DNA of 64,000 nt from Herbihabitans rhizosphaerae (GTDB taxonomy: Bacteria > Actinomycetota > Actinomycetes > Mycobacteriales > Pseudonocardiaceae). Positions 37,325 through 45,725 of the stretch are shown here, piece by piece (position 1 is the stretch's first letter; the number at the start of each line of letters is the position of its first letter). The stretch covers positions 310,001-374,000 of the forward strand of contig NZ_SGWQ01000006.1 in NCBI RefSeq assembly GCF_004216555.1. Direction: 5' to 3'. The position numbers were made by a program, and so were the translations under genes. The notes beneath the pieces are model-generated. The model was not told where the DNA came from. It made no database searches and was given only the letters and a program-made list of their open reading frames with translations.

Positions 37325-38421
37325 GGCTCCCCCACGTAGCGCCGGGTCACCCGAGGGCGGTACATCCCGGTGACGATCTCGTAGTCGATGGTCCCGATCG
37401 TGTCGGCCCACTCGGTGGCGGTCGGCCCGCCGTCCGCCCCCGTGCCGAACAGGACCACCTCGTCGCCGACGCGCACGGGATCGTCTCCGCAGTCGACCAC
37501 GATCTGGTCCATGCAGACGCGGCCGACCACCGGCCTGCGCCGCCCGCCGAGCAGCACGTCCATCCGCCCGGACAGCGTGCGCGGCACCCCGTCGGCATAC
37601 CCGACCGGCACCAGCGCCACCGTGGTGTCCACTGTGGACGTCCACGTCTGTCCATATGAGACCGACTCGCCGGCCGGCAGCCGCTTGGTGAGCACCACCG
37701 AGGAGCGGAACGTCATCGCCGGCACGAGATCTTCCTTGTGCGGCAACGGGTTCAGCCCGTACACGGCGATGCCCACGCGGACGAGGTCGAAACACAGATC
37801 CGACCGGCTGAGCGTGGCAGCCGAGTTGGCGAGGTGCCGCATCGGGCGCAGTCCGGCGGCCAGCGCGATGTCGTAGGCGTCGTCGAACCGCTTGGCCTGC
37901 GCGTCGATCGAGGGGTGGCCAGGCTCGTCCGCGCAGGCCAGGTGCGACCAGATCGCGCGCACCTGGACGCCACTGCTCGCCGCCTCCGCCACCAGCTCCG
38001 GCCACAGGTCCGGCGGGCACCCGTTGCGGGTCAGCCCGGTGTCGATCTTCAGATGCACGGCGGCACCCGGCCCCGCCGCCCGCAGACCCTCCACAGTGGA
38101 CACTCCGATGTCCACATCGGACTCGACGGCCGGGCGGAGGTCCGTGCCGGGCACGTCCAGCCAGCACAGCAGCGGCGCGCGCACGCCGGCCTCGCGCAGT
38201 GACATCGCCTCCGCGACCGACACCACGCCGAGCCAGGTCGCGCCCGCGTCCAGCGCGGCACGGGCGACCGGCAGCGCACCGTGCCCGTAGCCGTCGGCCT
38301 TCACCACGACCATGGTGGCGGCACCGGACTCGGCCGCCCGTGCGGCCAGCAGCGCGGTGTTGTGCCTGATCGCGTCCAGGTCGACGACCACTTCGGCGCG
38401 CGGCGGAAGCATGTCTGCCAT
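37321..38421 (-). CDS. alr: Alanine racemase
   Basis: A 366-residue fold-III PLP enzyme that interconverts L- and D-alanine for peptidoglycan. The PLP lysine is in MVVVKADGYGHGALP. RPMRHLANSAATLSR, VRVGIAVYGLNP and the second-subunit tyrosine region SVSYGQTW follow, and GRVCMDQIVVDCG closes the C-terminal barrel. The start is taken as ATG at 38421 (MADMLPPRAEVV), eight bases after the NAD(P)HX gene; ATG at 38445 would overlap it. It is upstream of the hydrolase-tsaE pair. Confidence 0.95.
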   Translation of the reverse strand: MADMLPPRAEVVVDLDAIRHNTALLAARAAESGAATMVVVKADGYGHGALPVARAALDAGATWLGVVSVAEAMSLREAGVRAPLLCWLDVPGTDLRPAVESDVDIGVSTVEGLRAAGPGAAVHLKIDTGLTRNGCPPDLWPELVAEAASSGVQVRAIWSHLACADEPGHPSIDAQAKRFDDAYDIALAAGLRPMRHLANSAATLSRSDLCFDLVRVGIAVYGLNPLPHKEDLVPAMTFRSSVVLTKRLPAGESVSYGQTWTSTVDTTVALVPVGYADGVPRTLSGRMDVLLGGRRRPVVGRVCMDQIVVDCGDDPVRVGDEVVLFGTGADGGPTATEWADTIGTIDYEIVTGMYRPRVTRRYVGEP

Positions 38422-38428
38422 AACGCGT

Positions 38429-39886
38429 TCATGGTGACACAGCACCGAGCCGGGCCTGGCGCACGGCGTCCCGGATCGCGGCGACGACGGCGGACGCCGA
38501 GGTGGGTGCGCCGTCGGCGGCGAGTTCGCCGGCCAGCGAGTGCAGCCAGGCGGCGCGTCCGGCGGCCAGCCACGGATCCATGCCGGACGCGAGCAGCGCG
38601 CCGATCAGGCCGGACAGCACGTCGCCCGAGCCGGCCGTGGCCAGCCACGAGCCGCGCGACCGGTTGGCCAGCAGCCGCCCGTCCGGCGCGGCCACGATCG
38701 TGGTGTTGCCCTTGAGCAGGACCACCGCGTCGAGCACCTCGGCCAGCTCGCGCGCGGCGGCGACCCGGTCCGCGCCGAGCGTGACACCCTTCGGTTCGGC
38801 GATCCGCGCGAACTCGCGGTCGTGCGGCGTGAGCACCACCGGCACGCCCGGCTCGCGCGCGTCCCAGAGCCCGGAATCCTTGGCCAGCAAGGAGATCCCG
38901 TCCGCGTCGACACAGGTCGGCACCCCGCCTGCGAGCACCTCGGCCAGCGTGTCCCGGCCGGCCTTCCCGGTGCCGAGGCCGGGCCCGACGACCCACGCCT
39001 GCACCCGCCCGGCGTCCGCGACCGATCCGGTGGCGACGATCTCCGGCCAGGCGGCGCGCACCTCGTCACCCGCCGGCCCGGCGTAGCGCACCATGCCGGA
39101 GGTGGCCGACACGGCGGCGCCGACGGTGAGCACGGCCGCGCCCGGGTAGGTGGCCGAGCCGGCCGCGACACCCGTGACGCCCTGGCTGTACTTGTCGTCG
39201 CGCGGACCCGGCACCGGCCACTCCGCGCCGACGTCGACGCGGTCGAGCACCACGATGTCCGGCTCGCCCAGCTCCGGCCGCAGCCCGATGTCCACCAGAA
39301 CCGTTGTGCCACAACGACTTTCCGCGAGGACGTGCACCGGCTTGCGGCACCCGAACGTGACGGTGACGTCGGCGTGCACGGCCGGCCCGTCCACCGCACC
39401 GGTGTCCGGGTCGACCCCGCTCGGCAGGTCAACGGCGAGCACCGGCGCGGTCACCCGGTCCACGAGTGCCGCCGCGTCCGGCCGGAGCGGACCGCGGGCG
39501 GACAGCCCGACGATCCCGTCGATCACGAGGTCCACGTCGTCCAGCACCTGAGCGTGCTCGGCGGTGACGACCCGGCCCCGGGCACGGCGCAACGCGGCCA
39601 GCCCCTCGGCGTGCGCGCGCTCGGGGGCGAGCAGCACGGCGGTCACCCCGACACCCCGACGGCGCAGGAACGCACCGGCCCACAGCGCGTCGCCGCCGTT
39701 GTTGCCGGCCCCGACGAGCAGCGCCATCCGGCGGCCGGCCACCCCGCCGGTGTGCCCGGCGAGCATCTCGGCCGCGTGCGTGGCGACGCCGTACGCCGCG
39801 CGCCGCATCAGATCTCCGGCCGGGGTGCGCGCGAGCAGTCGGTCCTCCGCGGCCTTGACGCGAGCTGTTGTCCACACGCCCTGCAT
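38429..39886 (-). CDS. nnr: Bifunctional NAD(P)H-hydrate epimerase / ADP-dependent dehydratase
   Basis: A 485-residue metabolite-repair enzyme. The N-terminal YjeF_N epimerase domain (about 1-205) shows ALLVGAGNNGGDALWAGAFL and VLAVDLPSGVDPDTG. The C-terminal ribokinase-like dehydratase domain (about 230-485) shows WVVGPGLGTGKAGRDTLAEV, PVVLTPHDREFARI, LLKGNTTIVAAPDGR and ATAGSGDVLSGLIGALL. Together they repair hydrated NADH and NADPH. Position upstream of alr is the actinobacterial norm. Confidence 0.95.
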   Translation of the reverse strand: MQGVWTTARVKAAEDRLLARTPAGDLMRRAAYGVATHAAEMLAGHTGGVAGRRMALLVGAGNNGGDALWAGAFLRRRGVGVTAVLLAPERAHAEGLAALRRARGRVVTAEHAQVLDDVDLVIDGIVGLSARGPLRPDAAALVDRVTAPVLAVDLPSGVDPDTGAVDGPAVHADVTVTFGCRKPVHVLAESRCGTTVLVDIGLRPELGEPDIVVLDRVDVGAEWPVPGPRDDKYSQGVTGVAAGSATYPGAAVLTVGAAVSATSGMVRYAGPAGDEVRAAWPEIVATGSVADAGRVQAWVVGPGLGTGKAGRDTLAEVLAGGVPTCVDADGISLLAKDSGLWDAREPGVPVVLTPHDREFARIAEPKGVTLGADRVAAARELAEVLDAVVLLKGNTTIVAAPDGRLLANRSRGSWLATAGSGDVLSGLIGALLASGMDPWLAAGRAAWLHSLAGELAADGAPTSASAVVAAIRDAVRQARLGAVSP

Positions 39887-39974
39887 GGGGCTAGCGTGCC
39901 AGAACCCGCCGGCCGTAACGGCGAGCCCGTGCCGACCGACAGGGCCACCAACAACTCACGGGCAGGAGCGCGCG

Positions 39975-40580
39975 CTGAAACACGGTCGATTAGCAGCGAT
40001 CTCGGGCGCGATGGTGCTCGCGGTGCTGACTGCCGCCGGCTGCGGCAATCGCACCGAGCCACCGGCCGCGCCGGCTGAGACATCGGCCGACGCGCAACCG
40101 GGCGCGGATCTGACAACCACTCCGAGCAAGGCGCTGGCCACCAACGCGCGCGGCAATCTGCCGAAGAAGATCGGCGAGGAGAGCGGGTTCTCCGACCGCG
40201 AGGGCGGCCATTTCGCCACCTTCAAGCTCACCAAGATCGAGAAGAGCGCCAAGTGCGCGGACGCCTCGATCAAGCCGAGCAACGGCCAGTTCATGGTGCT
40301 GACCTTCGAGATCGCCACGACCGCGGAGTTCTCCACGCGTTCGACGCCCAGCCTGTTCAACCCGCTCGATTTCAGCGTGCTGGGCCTCAACGGCGTCGCC
40401 GACACCGAGGTGGCCACGCCGGGCACCTACGGGTGTCGCGCCGCGAAGAAGCTGCCGTACAACCTCGCGCCCAGCTCGAAGTACGTGTTCGAGATCGTGC
40501 TGGACACCAAGGCGACCAGCGGCGCGGTGCAGTACCGACCACCGCTGGCCGCCGACTACGGCTGGGAGTGGCAGCTTTAA
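39975..40580 (+). CDS. Secreted lipoprotein, apparent CTG start
   Basis: A 201-residue lipoprotein of a DUF4352-like type. From CTG at 39975 it reads KHGRLAAISGAMVLAVLTAA then GCG, an ideal lipobox (LTAAGC). The mature part contains NLPKKIGEESGFSDREGG, FMVLTFEIATTAEF and LAPSSKYVFEIVLDTKATSG. CAGGAG lies six bases before the CTG, and no ATG, GTG or TTG in frame gives a plausible signal. A paralogue lies at 41834-42484. It overlaps the convergent secreted-protein gene by four bases. Confidence 0.7.
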   Translation: MKHGRLAAISGAMVLAVLTAAGCGNRTEPPAAPAETSADAQPGADLTTTPSKALATNARGNLPKKIGEESGFSDREGGHFATFKLTKIEKSAKCADASIKPSNGQFMVLTFEIATTAEFSTRSTPSLFNPLDFSVLGLNGVADTEVATPGTYGCRAAKKLPYNLAPSSKYVFEIVLDTKATSGAVQYRPPLAADYGWEWQL

Positions 40581-41338
40581 TCGCGCCTGCTCCAGGTCTG
40601 CGGTAGTGCCACCTGGCCGGTAACGAACCGGCTCCACAGCCCGAAGCGCAGATCGCGTCCGCGTGGCGCGTCGCTCTCGGCGAAACTGTGCACCTGGTCG
40701 CCGTTCCTGATCACCGCGCCGAACGACACCCGGAAGCGGGTCGTGGCCGAGCGCTGCTGCGGCGGAAGCGCGGAGATCACCAGCTCGTCGGAGCCCCACG
40801 CGTAGGTCCCCCGGTACGGCGCGGACACCGGCTCGAACGTGTTCTCCAGGATGCCGCCGACGGCCGGAACCGTGATCAGCACGCCGCGCAGGCCGTTCGG
40901 GTAAACCGTGTTGAACACGGCCACCTCGGCCTCTCCGGACGGGTAGAACGTCCCGACGCCCTGGCCCACCTTCGAACCAGGCGGGCACGCGGCGGGTCCG
41001 CCGGCCTCGTAGTCGGCCCGCGCGCAGGTCGGGAACTTCTCCGGATTGAACCGGATCGACTTGTCGAACAGGAACACGAATCGCGTGGCCGGGGCGGGTT
41101 TCTCGCCGGTGGCCGTGCGGCTGGTGCGGTCGAACGCGACGACCACGCCGTCGCGGGTGCCGCCGTCCGGGTGGGCGGCGACGGAGAGGTCGTCGAGGTT
41201 GCGCGGACCGTCGACGACCGGTTCGACCGGTGGTTTCGGCCCACCCGGTGCCGGATCGGGGCGGTGTCCCGCGGCGGCCGGCGCCGCGGTGATCGCGACG
41301 GCGGCGAGGGATAACGCGAGGACGGATCGGATCTTCAT
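40577..41338 (-). CDS. Secreted hypothetical protein
   Basis: A 253-residue exported protein. The signal peptide KIRSVLALSLAAVAITAAPA ends near AAAGHRPDP. The mature part has VVVAFDRTSRTATG, FVFLFDKSIRFNPEKFPTCA and a single cysteine pair (CARADYEAGGPAACPPGSK). Later segments (TYAWGSDELVISALPPQQR) suggest a beta-rich fold. The family is unknown. ATG at 41338 has GGAGG five bases upstream. It is divergent from an ArsR-type regulator that probably controls it. Confidence 0.75.
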   Translation of the reverse strand: MKIRSVLALSLAAVAITAAPAAAGHRPDPAPGGPKPPVEPVVDGPRNLDDLSVAAHPDGGTRDGVVVAFDRTSRTATGEKPAPATRFVFLFDKSIRFNPEKFPTCARADYEAGGPAACPPGSKVGQGVGTFYPSGEAEVAVFNTVYPNGLRGVLITVPAVGGILENTFEPVSAPYRGTYAWGSDELVISALPPQQRSATTRFRVSFGAVIRNGDQVHSFAESDAPRGRDLRFGLWSRFVTGQVALPQTWSRRD

Positions 41339-41366
41339 GTGTACCTCCAGGTCTTTACGACACATG

Positions 41367-41414
41367 TCGAATAGTCCAGTCGGGAGGTAATCTCTTCGTG
41401 AGTTATCGAATAGT
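41367..41414. promoter_or_regulatory. Candidate ArsR operator repeats
   Basis: TCGAATAGT occurs at 41367-41375 and 41406-41414, 39 bases apart, in the divergent promoter region. The first copy overlaps the imperfect palindrome CGACA-CA-TGTCG. Such duplicated sites fit autoregulation by the neighbouring ArsR protein. Confidence 0.35.
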
Positions 41415-41427
41415 TGGTGGAGGGCCA

Positions 41428-41748
41428 GTGCCGCTGGGTAGGTGGACGCCGCTGCGGCATCCGGAGATCGACCAGGTCGCGATCGACGACGTGCTGCACG
41501 CGCTGGCCGACCCGACGCGCCGGCGGATCGTGCGCATGCTGATCGCCGATGGTGACCGCCCGTGCGGCACGTTCGGGCTCGAGGTGTCACCGTCGACGCT
41601 GAGCCATCACTTCCGATCGCTGCGCAAGGCGGGCATCATCCGCCAGTTCGACAGCGGCCGGCAGCGGATCAACACGCTGCGAGTGGCCGAGTTGGACACC
41701 CGGTTCCCTGGCCTGGTGGACACGATCCTGGACAGCGCCCCCGACTGA
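41428..41748 (+). CDS. ArsR-family winged-helix regulator
   Basis: A 106-residue regulator. The HTH reads DVLHALADPTRRRIVRMLIA, then SPSTLSHHFRSLRKAGIIRQ and SGRQRINTLRVAELD. No clear CxC metal site is present, so it belongs to the metal-independent ArsR/DUF-type group. GTG at 41428 follows GGAGGG; GTG at 41398 is an alternative. It probably controls the divergent secreted protein and itself. Confidence 0.85.
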   Translation: MPLGRWTPLRHPEIDQVAIDDVLHALADPTRRRIVRMLIADGDRPCGTFGLEVSPSTLSHHFRSLRKAGIIRQFDSGRQRINTLRVAELDTRFPGLVDTILDSAPD

Positions 41749-41833
41749 CATCACACCCCGTATCGGTAACGGAACGTGGCCGTCGGCCGACCGTGTCGGA
41801 GCAGTGAAACGTTTCGACGGAGGCGGAAACCCC

Positions 41834-42484
41834 ATGGCGCGCAAGCGAACTCTCACCCGGCACGTCGCGATCGCGATGGCGACGCTGCTGGCGACCACCT
41901 CGCTCGCGGCCTGTGTGACCAAGTCCGGGCCGCCGCTCGCCGCCGCGGAAACGGTCCCAGAGCCGCCGGAGCCCCCCGAGGAGCGGCCGACCACCAGGCC
42001 CGCCCCGACGACAACGACCACCCCCAGCCGGCCGAACAGCAACCAGCGCGGCAACGTGCCGAAGCGAGTCGGCGAGCAGGACAGTCTCAGCGACCGCCAG
42101 GGCAACGTCGCCGCCACCTTCACCCTCACGAAGATCGAGAAGGACGCGCGCTGCACCAACCGCTACGCCAGCAAGCCCGAGAACGGGCACTTCGTGGTGC
42201 TCACGTTCGAGGTCAACACCAGCCAGCAGTACTCGAAGCAGGTCACACCGAGCGTGCTGAGCAGCTACGAGATGAGCGTCCTCGGGCCGGACGGCGTGAC
42301 CGAGACGAACGTGCACACCGCCCCCACCTACGGCTGCCGCACCGGCCGGACGGCGCCGTATGACCTCGCGCCGGCGTCGAAGTACGTGTTCGAGGTCGTG
42401 CTCGACGTCAAGAACACGACCGGGATCCTGCAGTACCGCCCGATCCTGATGCGCGGCGAGGGCGGCTGGGAGTGGACGCTGTAG
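41834..42484 (+). CDS. Secreted lipoprotein, paralogue of the 39975 gene
   Basis: A 216-residue lipoprotein. The signal ARKRTLTRHVAIAMATLLAT ends in the lipobox SLAAC. A Pro/Thr linker (PPEPPEERPTTRPAPTTTTT) leads to a domain clearly related to the lipoprotein at 39975: NVPKRVGEQDSLSDRQGN, FVVLTFEVNTSQQYSK, LAPASKYVFEVVLDVKNTTG and the shared ending GWEWTL/GWEWQL. It ends two bases from the convergent glmS gene. Function is unknown; DUF4352-like domains often carry extracellular stability or binding roles. Confidence 0.8.
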   Translation: MARKRTLTRHVAIAMATLLATTSLAACVTKSGPPLAAAETVPEPPEPPEERPTTRPAPTTTTTPSRPNSNQRGNVPKRVGEQDSLSDRQGNVAATFTLTKIEKDARCTNRYASKPENGHFVVLTFEVNTSQQYSKQVTPSVLSSYEMSVLGPDGVTETNVHTAPTYGCRTGRTAPYDLAPASKYVFEVVLDVKNTTGILQYRPILMRGEGGWEWTL

Positions 42485-42485
42485 A

Positions 42486-44375
42486 TCACTCCACGGTGAC
42501 CGACTTGGCCAGGTTGCGCGGCTTGTCCACGTCGTAGCCGCGCGCCCGGGCGATCTCCGCGGCCAGCACCTGCAGCGGCACGGTCGACACCAGCGGCTGC
42601 AGCAGCGTCGGCACGGCCGGCACCTCGATCAGCTCGTCGGCGAACGGCCGCACGGTCTCGTCGCCCTCCTCGGCGATCACGATCGTGCGCGCGCCCCGCG
42701 CCTGGATCTCACTGATGTTGGACACCAGCTTCGCGTGCAGCACCGCGCGCCCCTTCGGCGACGGCATCACCACGACCACCGGCAGACCGTCCTCGATCAA
42801 CGCGATCGGGCCGTGCTTGAGCTCACCCGCGGCGAAGCCCTCGGCGTGCATGTACGCCAGCTCCTTGAGTTTCAGCGCGCCCTCCAGCGCCACCGGGTAG
42901 CCGACGTGCCGGCCGAGGAACAGCACCGCCTTCGAGTCGGCCAGCTCCCGGCCGAGCGCGCGCACGGTGTCCACAGTGGACAGAACCTGCTTCACCGCGG
43001 CCGGCATCGCCTCCAACTCGGCGAACTCGCGCGCCACCTCGTCGGCGTACTTGGTGCCGCGCGCCTGCGCGATGGCCAGCCCCACCAGGTAGTTCGCCGC
43101 GATCTGGGCGAGGAACGCCTTGGTGGACGCCACCCCGATCTCCGGCCCGGCGTGCGTGTAGAGCACCGCGTCGGACTCGCGCGGGATCTGCGCGCCGTTG
43201 GTGTTGCACACCGCGAGCACCCGCGCCTTCTGCGCGCGGGCGTGCCGGATCGCCTCCAGCGTGTCTGCCGTCTCGCCGGACTGGGACACCGCGACCACGA
43301 GCGTCGCGCGGTCCAGTACCGGGTCGCGGTAGCGGAATTCGGACGCCAGCTCGACCTCGACGGGCAGCCGCGTCCAGTGCTCGATCGCGTACTTGGCGAC
43401 TAGCCCGGAGTGGTAGGCCGAGCCGCACGCGACCACGAACACCTTGTCCACGTCGCGCAGGTCCTGGTCGGACACGCGCTGCTCGTCCAGCACGATCCGG
43501 CCGTCCACGAAGTGCCCGCGCAGCGTGTTGGCCAGCGCGTCGGGCTGCTCCTCGATCTCCTTGAGCATGAAGTACTCGTGGCCGCCCTTCTCGGCGGCGG
43601 ACAGGTCCCAGTCCACGGTGAACTCGCGCGCCTCGCTCGGCCCGCCGTGGAAATCGGTGACCTCGTAGCCGTCGCGGGTGATCACCACGGCCTGGTCCTG
43701 GCCCAGCTCGACGGCGTCGCGGGTGTGCTCGATGAACGCGGCCACATCGCTCGCCAGGAAGGTCTCACCCGCACCGACGCCGACCACCAGCGGCGAGGAC
43801 CTGCGCGCCGCCACGATCTTGTCCGGTTCACCCGCATGGGTGACCACGAGCGTGAACGCGCCGTGCAGTCGCCGGCACACGGTCCGGACGCTGGCCGGGA
43901 AGTCGCCGGCCGTCTCGCCCGAGTCGTACTCGCGCGCGATCAGGTGCGCGGCGGTCTCGCTGTCCGTGTCGCTGGTCAACTCGACGCCGTCGGCCTCCAA
44001 CTCGGCCCGCAGCGACGCGAAGTTCTCGATGATTCCGTTGTGCACCACCGCGATCCGGCCGGCGGTGTCCCGGTGCGGATGCGAGTTGCGGTCCACCGGC
44101 GGGCCGTGCGTGGCCCAGCGCGTGTGCCCCATGCCGGCCATCCCGCCGAACGCGGCCCGCCCGACCTCGTCGAGGCGCGCCTCCAGGTTCGCCAGCCGTC
44201 CGGCCTTGCGCTCCACGGAAAGATTTCCGCGCCCGCCGGCGCCAGAGGCATCAGTACAGCCGGTGAGCACCGCCACGCCGGCGGAGTCGTAACCCCGGTA
44301 CTCCAGGCGTCTCAGCCCTTCCAGCACGACGTCCAGCGCCGGCCGATGCCCCACGTATCCCACGATTCCGCACAC
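42486..44375 (-). CDS. glmS: Glutamine--fructose-6-phosphate aminotransferase
   Basis: A 629-residue enzyme making glucosamine-6-phosphate, the first step to UDP-GlcNAc. The GTG start is followed at once by the catalytic cysteine: CGIVGYVGHRPALDVVLEGL. The glutaminase domain has HTRWATHGPPVDRNSHPH and VVHNGIIENFASLR. Two SIS domains follow (VVACGSAYHSGLVAKYAIEH, VAVSQSGETADTLEAIRHAR, ELKHGPIALIEDGLPV) and the C-terminus is NLAKSVTVE. The long upstream extension in the same frame is spurious. glmM lies downstream beyond two secretion modules. Confidence 0.97.
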   Translation of the reverse strand: MCGIVGYVGHRPALDVVLEGLRRLEYRGYDSAGVAVLTGCTDASGAGGRGNLSVERKAGRLANLEARLDEVGRAAFGGMAGMGHTRWATHGPPVDRNSHPHRDTAGRIAVVHNGIIENFASLRAELEADGVELTSDTDSETAAHLIAREYDSGETAGDFPASVRTVCRRLHGAFTLVVTHAGEPDKIVAARRSSPLVVGVGAGETFLASDVAAFIEHTRDAVELGQDQAVVITRDGYEVTDFHGGPSEAREFTVDWDLSAAEKGGHEYFMLKEIEEQPDALANTLRGHFVDGRIVLDEQRVSDQDLRDVDKVFVVACGSAYHSGLVAKYAIEHWTRLPVEVELASEFRYRDPVLDRATLVVAVSQSGETADTLEAIRHARAQKARVLAVCNTNGAQIPRESDAVLYTHAGPEIGVASTKAFLAQIAANYLVGLAIAQARGTKYADEVAREFAELEAMPAAVKQVLSTVDTVRALGRELADSKAVLFLGRHVGYPVALEGALKLKELAYMHAEGFAAGELKHGPIALIEDGLPVVVVMPSPKGRAVLHAKLVSNISEIQARGARTIVIAEEGDETVRPFADELIEVPAVPTLLQPLVSTVPLQVLAAEIARARGYDVDKPRNLAKSVTVE

Positions 44376-44426
44376 GCGGCACAGGGTAACGAGTGCCCGA
44401 GGCAGGCCCGCGATATCGTCCACCTC

Positions 44427-45236
44427 ATGGCCGTGAAGCCCAAGCACCTGCTCGACGAGCTGTCCCGACCCGGGCCACACCAGGTGCTGCGCGGCGATCT
44501 CGCGCTCGCCGGGGTCCCCGGCACCGTGTTCACGCCGCATTCCGGCCTGGGGCTGCCGGCCGTCGCGTTCGGTCACGGCTGGCTGCAGCCGCCCGACCGG
44601 TACCTCGGCCTGCTGCGCCACCTGGCCTCCTGGGGCATCGTCACCGCGGCGCCGGCCACCCACAAGGGTCCGCTCGGCTCGCACCGTCTGCTCGCCGGCG
44701 ACCTGCGCACCGCGCTGGACGTGTGCGCCGGGGTGCGGCTCGGCGACGGTGCCATCAGCGTCGACGCCGGCAAGCTGGGCATCGCCGGGCACGGCGGTGG
44801 CGGCGGGTGCGCGGTGCTCGCCGCGGCCGAGGACGGCAGGGTGCGCGCGGTCGCCACGCTCGCCGCCGCGCAGACCCGGCCGTACGCGACCGACGCCGCG
44901 CGCAGGTGTGCGATGCCGTCGCTGCACCTGGCCGCCGGCGCGGATCTGGTCGCCCCGCCGGCCGGCAACGCCGAGCTGATCGCCGACGCCTGGGGCGGGC
45001 CGGCGCAGTTGCGGCTGCTGCCGAAGGCGAATCACCTGTCGTTCGCCGAGGGCCGGCACTGGAGCGACCTGCTGGTGTCCGGAAAGCCCGACCACGGTGT
45101 CCGGCGGATCACCAAGGCACTGCTCACCGCGTTCTTCCTGCGTCACCTGACCGGCGAGGAGCGCTACGACGTGCTGCTGGACGCCGACGTCAAGCGCGCG
45201 GTGATCATGGGCGAGCCGGAGCTCACCAGTCGCTGA
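44427..45236 (+). CDS. Alpha/beta-hydrolase-fold protein lacking the nucleophile serine
   Basis: A 269-residue protein with the fold of dienelactone hydrolase/chlorophyllase-like enzymes: LPAVAFGHGWLQPPDRYLGL, FASWGIVTAAPATHKGP-like strand and LHLAAGADLVAPPAGNAELI. The nucleophile elbow reads GIAGHGGGGGCAVLAAAEDG, with Gly where Ser is expected. The late His is present in LLPKANHLSFAEG. It may be a non-catalytic relative or use another residue. It is divergent from glmS and overlaps the end of the first secretion module. Confidence 0.75.
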   Translation: MAVKPKHLLDELSRPGPHQVLRGDLALAGVPGTVFTPHSGLGLPAVAFGHGWLQPPDRYLGLLRHLASWGIVTAAPATHKGPLGSHRLLAGDLRTALDVCAGVRLGDGAISVDAGKLGIAGHGGGGGCAVLAAAEDGRVRAVATLAAAQTRPYATDAARRCAMPSLHLAAGADLVAPPAGNAELIADAWGGPAQLRLLPKANHLSFAEGRHWSDLLVSGKPDHGVRRITKALLTAFFLRHLTGEERYDVLLDADVKRAVIMGEPELTSR

Positions 45237-45684
45237 CGCCCGCGCGGCGGCGCATCGAGCGCGGCAGCGTCGGGTCGACCTGCTCGGACCGGTCCTCGCG
45301 GCGGGGCGGCCTGATCGACGACGTGTCGAACGACTCCACCAGGAAGCTCTGCCCCTCGGCGGACTCCGCAGTGAGTTGTTCCGCGCGCTTTCGCTTGGCC
45401 GCCAACAGATCCAGGCGGTGCCGCTCGGCGGCGTCCTCCTCGGAGCCCAGCTTCATCAGCTCGGACTCCGGATCGGTGTAGGCGGGCGCGGCGGCCGGAT
45501 TCGGCGCGCGGCGGGCCATCTCCCAGGCCAGCCGGAGCCCATCCTCGGTCGCGGCGGCGGAGTTCGTCCTGGCCTGGGTGCGCGCGTGCTCGACATCGCG
45601 GGTCGCGCGACGGAGGGTTTCGCTGGACTTGAGCGCCGCGGCCTCCCACCGGCGCCGCGCCGCGGCGAGGACGTCGTCGTTCAC
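45223..45684 (-). CDS. Module A small coiled-coil protein
   Basis: A 153-residue cytosolic protein, third gene of secretion module A. The N-terminal 60 residues form a charged helix (VLAAARRRWEAAALKSSETL, RRATRDVEHARTQARTNSAA). A Pro/Ala linker and a Lys/Arg/Glu helix follow, and the end is RSMRRRAGVSDW. Layout (helix, linker, Trp tail) matches the small proteins at 47796, 52567 and 57643, although its tail lacks their acidic run. GTG at 45684 has AGGAGG five bases upstream. Function is unknown; a chaperone or adaptor role is inferred from position. Confidence 0.65.
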   Translation of the reverse strand: MNDDVLAAARRRWEAAALKSSETLRRATRDVEHARTQARTNSAAATEDGLRLAWEMARRAPNPAAAPAYTDPESELMKLGSEEDAAERHRLDLLAAKRKRAEQLTAESAEGQSFLVESFDTSSIRPPRREDRSEQVDPTLPRSMRRRAGVSDW

Positions 45685-45725
45685 CCTCGCCTCCTAGTGC
45701 CCCGTGACACGAGCCGCGGTTCGCC

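Noticed and set aside
36221-38167. 648-codon frame spanning alr and the hydrolase
   Set aside because: The N-terminal half is an alr shadow. The real hydrolase starts at GTG 37324 at a GTGA junction.
44376-44426. glmS ribozyme or riboswitch upstream of glmS
   Set aside because: Only 51 bases separate the divergent starts, too few for a ribozyme, and none is expected in actinobacteria.
42486-45146. 886-codon version of GlmS
   Set aside because: The catalytic cysteine must be residue 2, so the gene starts at GTG 44375. The extension overlaps the divergent hydrolase-like gene.
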